A DNA stretch of 64,000 nucleotides from Otis tarda (lineage: Eukaryota; Chordata; Aves; Otidiformes; Otididae), in the NCBI GenBank assembly GCA_026413225.1, contig CM048552.1, forward strand, positions 188,328,053 to 188,392,052, read 5' to 3'. The notes under the pieces were generated by a model that was not told the DNA's origin, ran no database searches, and worked only from the letters and a program-made list of their open reading frames with translations. This document shows positions 26,144 to 40,380 of the stretch, piece by piece. A program made the position numbers and the translations under genes. The first letter of the stretch is position 1; the number at the start of each line of letters is the position of its first letter.

Positions 26144-29100
26144 AGTTTCCAAGACTTTTTTTTTTGTGTGTGTTTTAAGTAGCTCTCTGCATAAAACAAT
26201 TTACCAAATGATAACAGGAGGAAGATGGGAAGCAGAATACCCTCAACATAAAGAGCTGGACAGTACTGATGCGTTGCTCCATTGCCTTGGGATAACTCAT
26301 AGGTGGGTGGGGAGAAGAGGATTTCAAAATGAGATCAAAGGTGGGCTCATGAGCTCATAATAGGAGAAGCATACTCTTCTACTCAGTTCTTCCCTCTCGC
26401 GCACTGGTCTTTGTTACCAGAAAGAGTTAAGTATGTTTGAGATGTTGGTAAGGTTGTCCATATGGATTCTCTCTGGAGAGGATAAGCAGCAGTGCCAAAT
26501 TTTTCTGAGCTGCAGATGTGCAATATATTTGTAACAAACTGCAGCTTCTGTCCAAAATTATGATTTATCACATTTTGTAGCCAACTGAAAAATGGGACCT
26601 ATTTGAGGGAAATTGACTTGATAGAGTATTTTTTGCTCTGCAAATTGAGTCAGTCATTGAGTTTGAATGCCTTTGGATAGAAAGCACAGAAAAGTCTGTA
26701 TTTTTAATTTGTCTTTAAAAATAAAAAATATCCTTTTTCTTGGATATGTCGCATGAAGCAAACTTTAGAACATGTAAAAATCATGCAAAACAAAACACAG
26801 ACAGTCTGATAGTACAGAAACAGTATTTTGAGTGTCACAGTTCTCGTTGGAGCTGTGCTGAACCTTATCATCTCTCTTATTGAAAACAAAGCAGCTGAGA
26901 ATGGAGTAATAGGTGCTTTTAGTTTAATTAAGGAAGCTGTAAGAATGATCAGTTTCCCATGGAGTCTATGAGTGCTTAGATTTGACTCCATTTCTTTTGA
27001 TTTCACTGTAATTCAGCACAAAGGCAAACTGCACTGAGTATACCTTGGTTCATGTGTAGATTAATTCACGTGCTTAGCTGCATGCTCTGCAAGCAGCCTT
27101 GTGGATGCGGAGGGCAGTTAAAAAGCTGCTAAAAAGTGCTACAGCTACAGCAGTGAATTAAACTGACCTCTCCTTCAGCAGTTCCTATGTATTTCACAAC
27201 ACGTAGCTGTCTATGACTTATCCGTCAGAGAGCTCTACACTGAACAGAAGGAGATGCGTTTGATGGGTGCAGGCTTGTGTATCAACTAAGCTGGCGTGTA
27301 TATTTTTGCACAGCAGGGAGGCTTAAACCTGTGAAGCACCGGTGAGAGCAGTACAAAAGGAAAAGTGATTCTCAGCTGTGTTTGGCTGCCACTGATTTTT
27401 ACAGCATTACAGCAGTTTATCTTACTATATTTCCTATCTAGACAAGTGGTTTCCAAACTCATTTGATTTGAGAGATTTTACAGACTCTCCAGTAGAAACG
27501 CGGACCTATTAAATTTTTTTTCCAAGTATAGATTGCCTAATAGTGTGTATGAACTTGCCTGGAAGTACTCCTCAGTTTGTCAGAGGGTCTGCAGACCATG
27601 TACTGAAAATGCTACTTTGAAGTCTTGAGTATGGCTGAAATTTTACTGAGATGTGCAGTGGTTGGTCTTCCATTAATATTCAGACAACTCAACTGAAATA
27701 AAACAAACTAAAAAAAAAAAAGGACAAAAGCCTGGTATGTAGTACTGTCCCACTGGATGTATGCTTTGCATCAGTTCCAGTTCCCCTGATATTCTTAAGG
27801 AATTGGCTGGGTAGCTTTGTTGCTTTATCCAGCATCTGCAAACTATTGTTTTTCACAGATCGGTGAACTACTAGACATAGAAAAGCAATTCTTTGGTATT
27901 TCCAAAGGCTGGGAGAATCTAGAGTAGAAATCACTGTAGTGGTGCTTGGGAGTTGGGCTGCTGTAGGCTTTTCCTTAATACTTACAACAACCTTAGTCTG
28001 CCCAGTTTGTATTGAAAAGATACGGCAATGCCTGTCCGTTTATCTATTTGTTTGCTTAGGCATCTTCACTAACATGAGATGTATTTCCTTCATTCTCTCT
28101 TCATGGTCTTTCATGAGATTATTTCTTGTACTGGGAAATCCTTTGAGTGTGGAGCTTCTGCAAAGGCTCTGGCTAGTTTTGTCTGGCCTCTAGTTGCTAT
28201 TGAAATTCATATTAATGGAAAGGAATATGCCATCTCTGCTGTGACTACATGGAGAATTATCTATTTTGGGAAGTTAATTATTAAATTACCTTTTATTAAT
28301 CACAGCAGGCACCCTTGTGTTTCTAATGGAGTGATTTCTATTTAAATACACAATGTCATATGCCATATGCTGCTCTAGACTCTTTGAACTGTCAAACAGT
28401 TGATTCCGAGCCACAGAACGATGGGGTGAGTACACAGATGGGTTGTCACATAAAGAAGTCTGATGGCATGTGATAACGCTCAGGAATATTTTTTTTTTTC
28501 CATAAAGCGTATAATGTACAAGCAGCGATCATGGCTTGCCAAACAAAAATGAGCTGACAGTCAAACTCCAGAGTGTTTTCTGGAGTTCTTCAGGCATTTC
28601 AGTTCCACCTTGCAGATTCCCTCTGTCTTTAACTGGGCCATGTCACATCCTTTTTGGAACAAGAGGTGCCAATGTGACAAAGTCTGGGAGGAATGATGCA
28701 GAGACTCACCAAAGCAAGTCCTGAGTTGGTCTAGCTCTGTGACAGCAATTGAGGCAGGTCAGGGCCGTTTTGAAGCAGCAACTTGTTCCCATAGAAAAAA
28801 CTTCCTTTTAAGGTAGAGCATACAGGTTTACACTCAGGAGCAAGACAATTTTTCCCTTAATCTTCTCTTCTTCTCTAGCATTCAGGTCATTTCCCATAAA
28901 CAAAGGCGGAATTCATAACAGGAAGTGAGGAGTTTTCAGCTTAAGGGCAGAATGGTGTCAGAAGGACAGAAGATAAGGGACAAAATAAAGTGTAGGTAAC
29001 TTTGGGCAGGATTCAGTTATGGATTCATACACTTTCTGAAGGTGTTTGCAATACAGATATTTTCCCTTGAGGTAGATTTCCAAGCTCACAATAAGATCAA

Positions 29101-30101
29101 TAGATATCTAGGGTGAAACTCATTAGCCTAAATCTAGATGCTTTTTGTTGTTAGAGATACCCTAGGGTCTGCAAGACCTCTACGTGGGCTGGTAGGTATG
29201 ACAGAGGACTTGGGGGGAACTACACTGCTCTGGAGAGGCAGCTGGAGGCCATGTGATGTACTGAACAGCGTTTAAACTGACAGAAGGTGCCAGTGTTTGG
29301 GCAGCCAAATCCCACTCTGAGTTGATGTTGCCAGTGGAGCACAATTCAGTCGATAACCCACAAGTGTCTAGTGCCCTTTGAAATGCCCTTGGCTATCCCA
29401 CCTCCAGCTGCTGGTCCAGGAGTGTCTGGCTTTCCCTGTTTTCTCTGTGTCATGTCTGACAGTCCAATGTGAATGTCTTTGCTGTCTTAGAGTTAGGTGG
29501 ACTTAGATGTGTCCTGGTCATAGACCTATGTGTATGTATTCTTTAGGATGAGAAAAATAGCATCTAGACTCCATTGACTGTACTAACAAGGGTCTCAATT
29601 CAGTTGCCACTGCAGAGGTATCTCCATAGGTTTGATATGCTCTGTGCCATCTGAGGCATTTGGAAAGGAACCCTTGCTTTTCTGGAGCAGGAGCTGGTCT
29701 CCAGGTGGGCTACCCAGATGAAACGCAAGTAGTCTTACGTGTACACACATAACTTGAACCCCAGCTGCCTTAAAGCTGAGATGCCTGAATGATGTAAAAA
29801 ACAGATTCCTGAAGTCTTTCATGTTGCAAGGGATGTCCAGCCTTCTGCTTAAAACAGAATCAACCCCAAATCATGATCACAATAATCACTTTCACACCTC
29901 CAAGTATCCCTTTTGAGAAGCAAATGCAGCTTATCCAGACTGCTTAGTACTCTATCTTGTGTCTAATCAGTGGACACTCGTCCATAGCCAGTACCTATTG
30001 CAGGAAGCCTAAAGAAGAAAATCTGGTGATGCTGGAATCTCTCATAACCAATTGTCTGCACCCAGTGCTCATGGTTGGGAAAAATAGCCATGGTGAAAGC
30101 C

Positions 30102-30145
30102 TTTTTTTTTTTTTTTTTTTTTTTTTTTCCTTTTTTTTTCCCCCC
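30102..30145. repeat. Poly(T)/pyrimidine tract
   Basis: Forty-four consecutive pyrimidines on the plus strand: 27 T, two C, nine T and six C. No adjacent retrotransposon body was recognised. The length makes it prone to sequencing and assembly error. Confidence 0.9.
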
Positions 30146-33100
30146 TGATTTGAACCTTGGTCTTTCATCCCCTGGGATCTGTGGAGCTTCTACCAGAAGG
30201 ATGATCTGCTTCATACCAGATTCTTCTATCACCACTGGCTGAGAGAATGAAATTGTAAGAGGGACTGTGTGATCTGGCCATAAGGGAGTCAGCCTGAAAT
30301 CTCTGCTTCAGTGAATATTCATTCACTAAACAATTGGTGCATCCTCCAGTTAGTCTCCACTGTGACTCTGTGGCCAGCCTTAGTCCTACTTAACCATAAC
30401 CTATAAGATATAATTTGCACGGGCAGGTACGTATTTCTTTGGATCTCTCTAAATCCCCCTGCATGTGAGTGGTGCTGCATAATAAATGGTGATAAAGGAG
30501 TTTTCAGTGAAATATCCAGCTACACACTGTAATTCAACTAGTCCGCAAAGATCATATTACTCCTCCTACTGCATACATAAAATAGCATCAAACTCTTGGA
30601 TTTCTTAGTATCTACCGCCAGCGTGTGCAAACTGTGAGCTTATTTACTGCTGCTTTATAAAATCTAGTTGCAAGAAGTACTTCCAGAGGTGATTTTTGGT
30701 GGTTGGAACTGTTGGGAGCTGCAGTCTCCTGGAATCCCCTGTGCCAGCACCTCTTTTACAGGGCTTTGAAATTGGTGCTGGACCTTTCCTTTCCACTGCA
30801 GCAGTTGCCATGTCTCTGTCACTTGTCCTTTTACCAAATGGCTTTTACTAATTCACTTCCATTTAGTAGCAGCTCTGTGTTTGATTTCTCCACTCTACCT
30901 ACTTCACTGTTTCTTTTGGGTTTCTCCCAGCCCCTATTTTCAGTATTGCTTTAAAAATGTGCAGGGCCAAATACAGCAGATACAGCCATGAGCTTTTGGT
31001 TAGCAATGCAGGGTCGCTGGGTGGGGAGATTTCCCCCTCTGAGCCTGAAGCATCTGTAGTAATGAGCACACCGCCTTTGGTCAAATGGAAATCAAAGCAA
31101 AGTCATGCTTCAGCTGCTGGAAGACTCTCATCTGCACCCTCCTCTGCCCCGTGCCCACAGCCAGGGAGATGGCGAGGGTTGGGATTCTCCCGTGACACAG
31201 TGCTTTGCTGGGCTGGATGCTGGCAGGCATTTGCAATGTCTTTTTTTTTGTTTCCTCTGGCACCAGCCCTCTTTTCCGAGAGCTCTGGCAGCAGGCAGCT
31301 GGCAGCCCTTTGCTGTGGCTGTTCGCTGGGGTCTGGAGCTAAGCAGCTGCCAGTCAGCGAGTGCTCATGGTATGGAGTAACCCAAAACAAGAGAAAAAGT
31401 GTCATTTGAGGGATGGGGCTTGACAGTCAGAAGGAGAGGAGCTAAGCAAAGCCAAATGCATTGAATTGAAACTTGCTGATCAGAACCAGAAGGGAAAGGG
31501 TGGTGGGGTTTTGCCCTTGCCTGGAAACCTTTGAGTCCTGTTTCCATTGCACTCAAGATGAAGTAGTGTTACTGGAGGCAGGATCTGCAAAGCTGAAGGT
31601 TGTAGCGTTTTATTCTCTCTGTTTTTTTTTTTTGTGTTGCTGTTCTTATGTTTCATTTTGTTTTGTGTCTAAAAGTCCCTCTAACGTCCTGCTATAGCAA
31701 AATCTGTGGCAGAAACACCTTCACCTTGAGTGAAGCCCTGAACTGACTTGCTCTCTCCCATCCTGTGATCCTTGTGAGGAGGACCGCGAGGAAATCTGGC
31801 ACAGCATAAATGCCATTTCTCTCTGTGTGCCCTTGGAGACCCCTGCCTGGACACTCAGAGAGGATACCCTCTTATTGCATTCATTCGCATTGCAGGCAAT
31901 TGTACCCTCTCTCAAATGATGCACTTTCAGTTCAGGTTCAATAAGGAACCAGTCAAATGTCCCGCGTTCAGTGACTGCTAACTCAACAGAGAACTATTGC
32001 CCAAAGTGTTGATTTCTTGTTTAAGCCTAATAAAAGCCCAGGTCAGGTGCAAGCCTGGGTTTCCCTGGGGACTGGTACTAACAGGAATAGAAGGGACCGA
32101 TGTGATAATGTTTCTCTGATGGGGGAGCAACAGAGAAACCAAAGGACAGAGTGATGATGTCAAGAGAAGCAGTAGGAGCGTGACCTTAAAGAGGGGAAGC
32201 TCCTGGGTGAAGAGCTGGGAGCTGCCAGTATAAAAACATCATCCGTCTCTGACTGAGTGGACTCCCACGTCCCACTGGACTCCCATGGGCACGGGAGCCA
32301 GGCTGCCTGCAGCCAGCACGGCTCTGCTCCCCATGATCCCCTCTTTGATCTGATGGGTTCTGCTGCTTTGCCCAGGCTCTGGAATTTGTCTGAACCTGCT
32401 CTGACCCACTTCTTCTATCATTCTACAGTTGCTGCTTGGTTGCAGCTCCTGGAGAGTTTCTTGAACAGAAGCTGTGTCTGCTGAAGTATTTCACATAATG
32501 GTTTTTAACCAATTCTTTAACTCCATTGTTTGTTGGCTAAGGTATACCTCAAAGTAGCAGACAATCTTCATGTGCCAGCTTAATTTTAGTTTCACGCTGC
32601 AGGCTCACTTTTATAGCAGGTAAATGCTTTAAAACCATTACAGTGAGGAGAGTTTTTAAATCACAAAAACTGGAGAGTCAAAGTCCGTGCTGCATCTAAA
32701 AATTGGGTTTGTTTTGCTTGTAGAGATTACTGTACTGTCAAGTGACAGATGGGAATGTGAAAACTTTCTATCATCCTTGAAGATTCAGATGGGCTAATAG
32801 AGAAAAAATGTGAAAGGAAAAATCATCATTAAAATGGTCTTGAAAGGGATGACTTCCAAATTATTGTCTGTCAGCTTCTCCAGATGGCCTGAATATCTGT
32901 CAGATGAGCAGTATTCATTAGAAAAAAAAAAATTGCAAGGTTTCTTTTTGATCAGGTCTGAAAATGAAAGGGGAAAAAGTAGAAGATGGGGAGAAAGAAA
33001 GGAGGAAGATATTTTGAAGATTTTTTTCTCACTAAAAGTGACTGTACAAAAGGCACCATTTGGTTCTGGTTTTATTTCTTCTCTGCAGTACATATATCAA

Positions 33101-36100
33101 GTCTGACCCATTCCTTTTATTTTTCTACTTAGAAATACAAATGGGGTTTTCACAATGACACTGGGCTTCTTCCTGGTTGAGAGGCTTCCCAGGCTGCCCC
33201 ACTACGGCGGTGCAGACCCCCTCTGACTGCTGGCCAAGGAGGCCCTTCATGGTGCCAAGGCAGGCCCTGTCACTGCATTCATAGGGTTTAATGGTGACTG
33301 GAACTGAGGATATAAAAAAAAGCAATACAATTTCCAGTGCCCACGTAGGAGGCTCTTAAAAAGCCCATAATCAAGGAAGGCCACCATTGGTTTACCTCCC
33401 ATTTGAAAATGCATTTTCTAGCAGCAAGACTCTGAGATGGAATCAAACTTAAGTGCCTCATTTACTGCCATTGCTACTTCTCTTTATTGATCAAACTATT
33501 GTTTTCCCATTGGATCTATCTGAATCATGTGCTTGGGTTTACCCTATGCAAGGGAGAAAGAAGGACACTGGGGAAGATTTGGCTTTATTTAACAGGCTTT
33601 TGAGGATGCAATGATCAAATGGGCTGACAACAAAACAAGAATGAGCCATATAGCAATCAGGGGCATGCTGGGACCTCAACAAGTGAGAGGAAAAGCTGAG
33701 ATTGTAAAACAGGACTGGCTAGCTATGAACTGTCAGGGCAGTTATAGACAATTAATTTATGGTATGATGTCTATATGGGTTACTTAAAGCACATCAGATC
33801 TTTGGCTGGAAGCTCCCATTACAGCCAAAGCAGCAGTCTGAGAACCACCCACCACAGGGATTTGCAAACTTCTGGTTTTATGCATTGAGTTTTGCCAATT
33901 GATCTTGGTCTTTCTGAGTGCAGTTGTTTTGCCCACGGCAAAATCTGGTTAATGTCTCTTGGTTTATTAATCCTTCTGTATTTATTATTTGAGACTTGCC
34001 TATATCCAAGCTATTCCTGGAGGTATTAATAGCAGTTAATATTTTACCTCTTGGAGTAAGCTGATTGCTGCATGCCACAAATCATGTCTTTATCACTTAG
34101 AAGATGAAACCTAGATCTGTGCCAAGCCACTAATGTAATTACTGCCCCTTCCCTGCCGCCCCCCTGCTCAGCAGCATCCACCATATGCAGAACCTGCTAT
34201 ATGCAATTATTTTCAATCACGAGCTTCACTCCAGACAGACAAGATCATCTTTCAAATGCTAAGTGTTACTAAAATATGATCACACATTGTACCCGCAGCA
34301 AGAGTGACAGGGAAGGCAGTCTGGGATGGACAAGGATTACTGTGGGTAGTTTACTACAGAGACATCCATCCTCTGACCCTCTGGTTTGTAGTTTAGCAAC
34401 TTGCAGGTCTGGGCAGCTCCTCACTTGGCTGGTTTTAGCTCACTTTTTGAAGGTATCCATCTCTCTGCATGAACTACGCAAGAGCCTAGTGGCTAAGTGG
34501 GACCCTGTTAAATATTGAAGCTAAGCATTTAATTCCAGCTTTGCATTGCCCAAGCTGGCTATGTTGAGTCAGCCCTGCGGCTCTCTCCTGCGTGCCTCGC
34601 TAGCACATCAGCCGCAGCACTCGCAACAGCAGTGTTTCATGGATCAAGGCAAGGAGCTCGTTTCATTCCCAAACGCAGAGCTGCTCCAGAAGAGCTGGTC
34701 TCTGACAGTGCCAGCATCTCTGCTGGTGCATGGTGCATCATCCAAAACAGCAGCCAAGTGCCACCAATGCCTCCGTTACCCGCTGGCCCCCTCCCACTGA
34801 CCGGCTCCCTCGCACCTCAAAGCTGCAGCCCCTTTTGTGAAGCTGCCATTTATGGACCTGCACATTTCCTTCCCCTTTCTAGTTCTTTTAATGACTGTAG
34901 TGGATAATGGAAGATGACGGATGATGGTGATTACAGCACAGTGGGTTTTGTTTTTATTTTTTTTTACTCTCTTAAGAAATGTTCTAGGCATCCAAAGCAT
35001 TCTAAGCAGCTGTGAAGATGGGTGTGGTGTCCTGGGTAGCATAGCTGGCTAAATACAATAACTGTAGGGCAGGCCAGGATGTGACTCGAGCTAAACCAGT
35101 AGCTGCTCTCTACTGAAGCTGCAAAATTAGCTTAAGGATTTCTGTTGGGTTTGCAGCCCTTCGATTTAACTTCGATCTTTAAATGGAGGTTGCAGCTGTT
35201 CAGCGGGATCTGCATTCTCTGTGATTCAACAAATTGGCTGTGAGTGTGTATGAATTATTAGTGGTAATAGTATGCAGTCTTTTTGCTTTTGCAGGGTCTG
35301 ATCCACACCTTTAGTTCCTTACAAACAGGGGTGGGTTGTCTTGAAGGGAAGGAAGGAGCCGAGGGGCTCTTGTTCAAGTCTAATTAACACCGTGGGCTTT
35401 GAGGCACACACCACATTTTTAGTGCATAAAATGAGGGAGCTGAAATGCCAGTCCCCAGCTTCACCGCCCATGCAGACTGTGGCAGTACCAGCCCTGTGGC
35501 AGTCATGCAAAATCCTGCTGAAAGCAATGGGACAGATCCAGCACCATTACACGCACATATACATATATACAAACCTCAGGGCATAAAGCAAAACTTGTGA
35601 GATTTTTTTCTTACTGACTCCTGGGCTCTAAGTCTTTGTGGAAATCTTACACTGAAGGTAGGTCACTGCGTTTGGCTTGCACCCTGCCTGCAAGAAGTAC
35701 TGGGGAACACAACTGCTTTGTCAATAGACCCAAATCCACAGCAGGCACATATGCACCACTAAAGGGAAACGTTTGAGGGTGAATCAAAACCAGCTGAAAA
35801 CCAGTGATATCAAAAGAGATGTCAAAACAACAGCTTTAAGACTTGTGGCCAGCTGGTACTTGTGACAAAATTGGTATTTATAGGCAGAAGCCTTTTTGCC
35901 AGATGGGAAAGCAGCCCCATGCTCCTGGCAACCCCCTTGATCTCTGGCAGGTTTTGTATTCACTAAACGGAGTGTATGAGTTTGCCCATGGCTTTGTACC
36001 TTGTCATTCACATGTAAAGGTGCTGCCACTCATGCTTCGGGGCTACATGGCACCGGGGTTAGGCGGCAGTTTCCTATTTGATCTTATCGTCACCGTCAGA

Positions 36101-36274
36101 GCAGGCTGTGAGCAGAAAAGAAGCTGCAGTGCTCAGTGGCTGGTACTCCACAAACAAAACTCAGCACTGTGAAAGCCTTCTCCGACTGGAGAGCCAGCTG
36201 GCGCTGGGGTAGGGAGGTTTTCTGACATACCACACTAGTTTGCGCTTATTGGATTTATTCGTTTCTGGGAGGCA

Positions 36275-36307
36275 CAGCTATGGTGAGGCTCAGCTAATGG
36301 TGAGGCT
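36275..36307. repeat. Two-copy 16-17 bp direct repeat
   Basis: CAGCTATGGTGAGGCT at 36275-36290 is directly followed by the same word with one extra A at 36291-36307. Confidence 0.7.
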
Positions 36308-38565
36308 TGGTGACAAGTGCTGTGAGCTGGTTATCAGACAGCATGGACTGGCTTTCATCCACGTACGAGTGAGGCCGTTGCTCTTTTGGAGCAATTTGAC
36401 ATTACAGTATATTGGGTTGCTAATGAATTTTTGACTGTATCACCAGTATTTTTGTGTAAGGAAGGTCCCAACTCTACTCTCTCAGGATGTTCTCACCTTT
36501 CCTCCAATTTACATTCTCTAGATTTAAATGAGTGGATCAGAGAGCAAGACTAGACATTATGTCTCTGCCTAAGCAAGACTTATGTTTGAAGGTGTTTACT
36601 CTGCAAAGCATGTAAGAAATTTGTGGTTTTGTGAAAGAAAGAAGGAAATCTAGGATTAGTTTTATTAGTAATTATTCTTATTCATCAATAATAATTGCAA
36701 TTTTGACCAAAGTTAGAGGTTGAGGCTTAATCCAGGTCAACAGATATTTGTGTGAGGTATTTTACAAACCCAGAGTAACTGACATAGCCTGACCCCTAGA
36801 ATTATTTTGACTGAAACTGGACATAAAGAAATGGGAAAGATAGTGTGATAGAGGGATGAAGAGGTCTCGCTAAGGAAGGAAATAAGTTCCCAGGGCTTGT
36901 GGCCACTGTATCCAGTGTAGCGTCGGATGCAGAAAGAGTGAATAGGTACGTGGTGCTTGGAAGAGCACGAGCTGTGTTTGGAGGGTGGCAGCGGAAAGTG
37001 CTGTGAGCTAGATTCGTGGGAAGAAAGCCAAACAACAACCTATTACTGCAACAAAACCTAAAGGGAGATGAAAACAAACAGCCCTCTGTGGATGCAGTGG
37101 GCATTAGACACTCTTGCCACCTGAGGAGAGTAATTGGCAAGTGCTGAGTAAGAGCTTGTTCTGGGTTTGGAAGAGCAGCATTGTTATGCTAATAGTCCTT
37201 TCACTTGCCTGTAGTGCTGCTGTTGTGTTCTCCTGGAAGAACTGAGCAGGAGGCTTTCCCAGGACCTACTTGTGAGAGGAAGGGCTGGCTGCTGTTTCAG
37301 CTGGTCCAATGCAGACTGCTGCAGGCCTGCCTTCCATCCTTCCCCCTGCACACATCTCCTTGCCCCTTGATATGGAGCTCTGGGAGCATTTGAGAGGTCC
37401 CCCAGAGAATCTGTTCAAAGACACAAGTTGATTGAAACCAGCCCAGCCAGGGGGTTTATTTTTGGCCGGAGCAGCTTCTGAGCTGTGATCTGCCTGAGCT
37501 GGCACTGCGCTGGTCATGGGCATCATGGCTGGTGTGGGAAAGAATCAGAACCACAGCAGGACTGACCAGGGCTGCCACCGTCCACCAGTCTGTGAGGCAT
37601 CTGGATGCTCTTACTCCCTTTCCCAGCCATTCTCATCATCAGTGGTGATGTTCCTCCTTGTCCCCACGGGTCCTGCCCATTCCTAGCACATCAGCTGTGC
37701 TGTCAGTGCTTCAGAGTGCCCTTCTTGCTTTAACAATTCAAGTGAGAATCAGTCTTTTTGTCAGAGTCTTAAGCTGTTTTAACAAATGTAGACCCAGTTT
37801 TGGCTTAAGTTCTCTTGTCTGAGAAACATCCTTTCTGAGAATTTAATTAGAAGCGACTCTCATTTACATGGATTCTACCAGCTGCCCTCAGCTCTGCAGC
37901 CCTGGGGAAAAAAATCAGATGGCACTGTGAAAGCCATTAGCGAGGTCATTAGAAGCAACCATATCCAGGTCAGGCAAAGTTCTGAAAATACCTAGCATTC
38001 ATGTGCCTTTAATTGCTTTTCTCCCTTTACAGCTGTTGGGTGAACACACTATCTGAGAGGGGGCTGCCTCAGGGATTTCTTTTCCATTATGTGATGTAGA
38101 TATGGAGAGAGGAGCAGGCAGTCACTGCTCAACAAGGAAAAGAAGAAGTAAACTGGAGAAAAATCTAAGGAGCTAATATTGGGCCCTAAACAGGAACAGA
38201 TGTGCTTGGAGGAGCAGCAAAGGAGTTGCTGACCTACTTTGCTAGCAGCTAAGACACTAAGGGAGAGATGGGATACCACTTCTGGACTTCAGTGCCTTGT
38301 TCAGGGGTGGCTTTGACCAAGTCAAGAACACAATAATGTGATTTCTGTGTCTTTGGGAGGCATCAGAAATATGAGAAGCTTAGGTATCTTGAGGATGGAG
38401 ACAGGAGAAATGCACAGCTAGCTCCAGGCCCTGAGTCAGAATCGCTCTGAGGACTCCTGTTAGTCTGCTGTCACCTCCACGGTGCCTCTGTCAGGACACC
38501 CAAGGCTTGCTGTATTAGGAGCATAACAGCAGAAGTGCTTGCCAGGGAGCACATTTGCTTTATTG

Positions 38566-38662
38566 TCAAGAGAGGAAAAGTAAGGTGTTATGAGGTCAAG
38601 GGACTTGCTCAAAGTCAGTCAGTGACAGCTGTAGGGCTTGAAACCTTCTTCCAGTCCTGAGC
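38566..38662 (-). repeat. Possible MIR/CORE-SINE remnant, antisense
   Basis: The plus strand reads GAGGTCAAGGGACTTGCTCA, then AAGTCAGTCAGTGACAGCTG, then a GGGCTTGAAACC ending. This parallels the reverse complement of the MIR element (loss-of-sequence form of the GGTTAAGTAACTTGCCCAAG, TCACACAGCTAGTAAGTGGC, GATTCGAACC order). MIR-type elements are rare and very old in birds. The match is short and made by eye. Confidence 0.45.
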
Positions 38663-39975
<1,313 letters not shown>

Positions 39976-39995
39976 TAAGAAAAGAAAATTAAGGA

Positions 39996-40013
39996 ATGTA
40001 TGTATGTATGTAT
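39996..40013. repeat. (TGTA)n microsatellite
   Basis: Four to five ATGT/TGTA units followed by TATATA. Short and probably variable. Confidence 0.75.
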
Positions 40014-40320
40014 ATATTTGAGACATCAGATCTAACAGTCTTGCAATATGGGAGCTAACAGTCCTAGAGGGTAGGCAGAGGCATCACACCATAGCACAGG
40101 TGAGAGTAATGCACAATGAGTGCAATTAGCTGTCTTTGAAGCCTGGCATGTTTATGGCCACCTAACCCAAGCTTAAATAGAATGGTTTTGGTTACTTGTA
40201 TCCTTAGGAAGCTGGTAAATACCACTGGCTCCCTAAATCAGCATTTTTACAAACAAGCCACTGATCTTCATGGTGGTGTCCACACAGCGCTGTACAAGAG
40301 CCAGGGACGTGGCCAAGCCA

Positions 40321-40380
40321 GGCTCACACCCATGCTGTATGGGGCGAGCTGGGCTCACACCGATGTTGTGTGGGGCGAGG
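40321..40380. repeat. Two-copy 31-bp tandem repeat
   Basis: Two units beginning GGCTCACACC and ending TGGGGCGAG, at 40321-40351 and 40352-40380, differ at only a few positions. A CpG is retained near the end of each unit. Confidence 0.8.

Larger units (their letters stand above)
26144..38565. other. Intronic sequence without recognised genes
   Basis: AT-rich intron with no convincing exon on either strand. It holds a long pyrimidine tract near 30.1 kb and a 16-bp imperfect direct repeat at 36275-36307 (CAGCTATGGTGAGGCT and a one-base-longer copy). The stretch at 29120-29500 is moderately GC-rich and unassigned. Confidence 0.6.

Noticed and set aside
25917..26360. 147-codon plus-strand open frame
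   Set aside because: It runs through an old LINE remnant and past its end, so it is not a gene.
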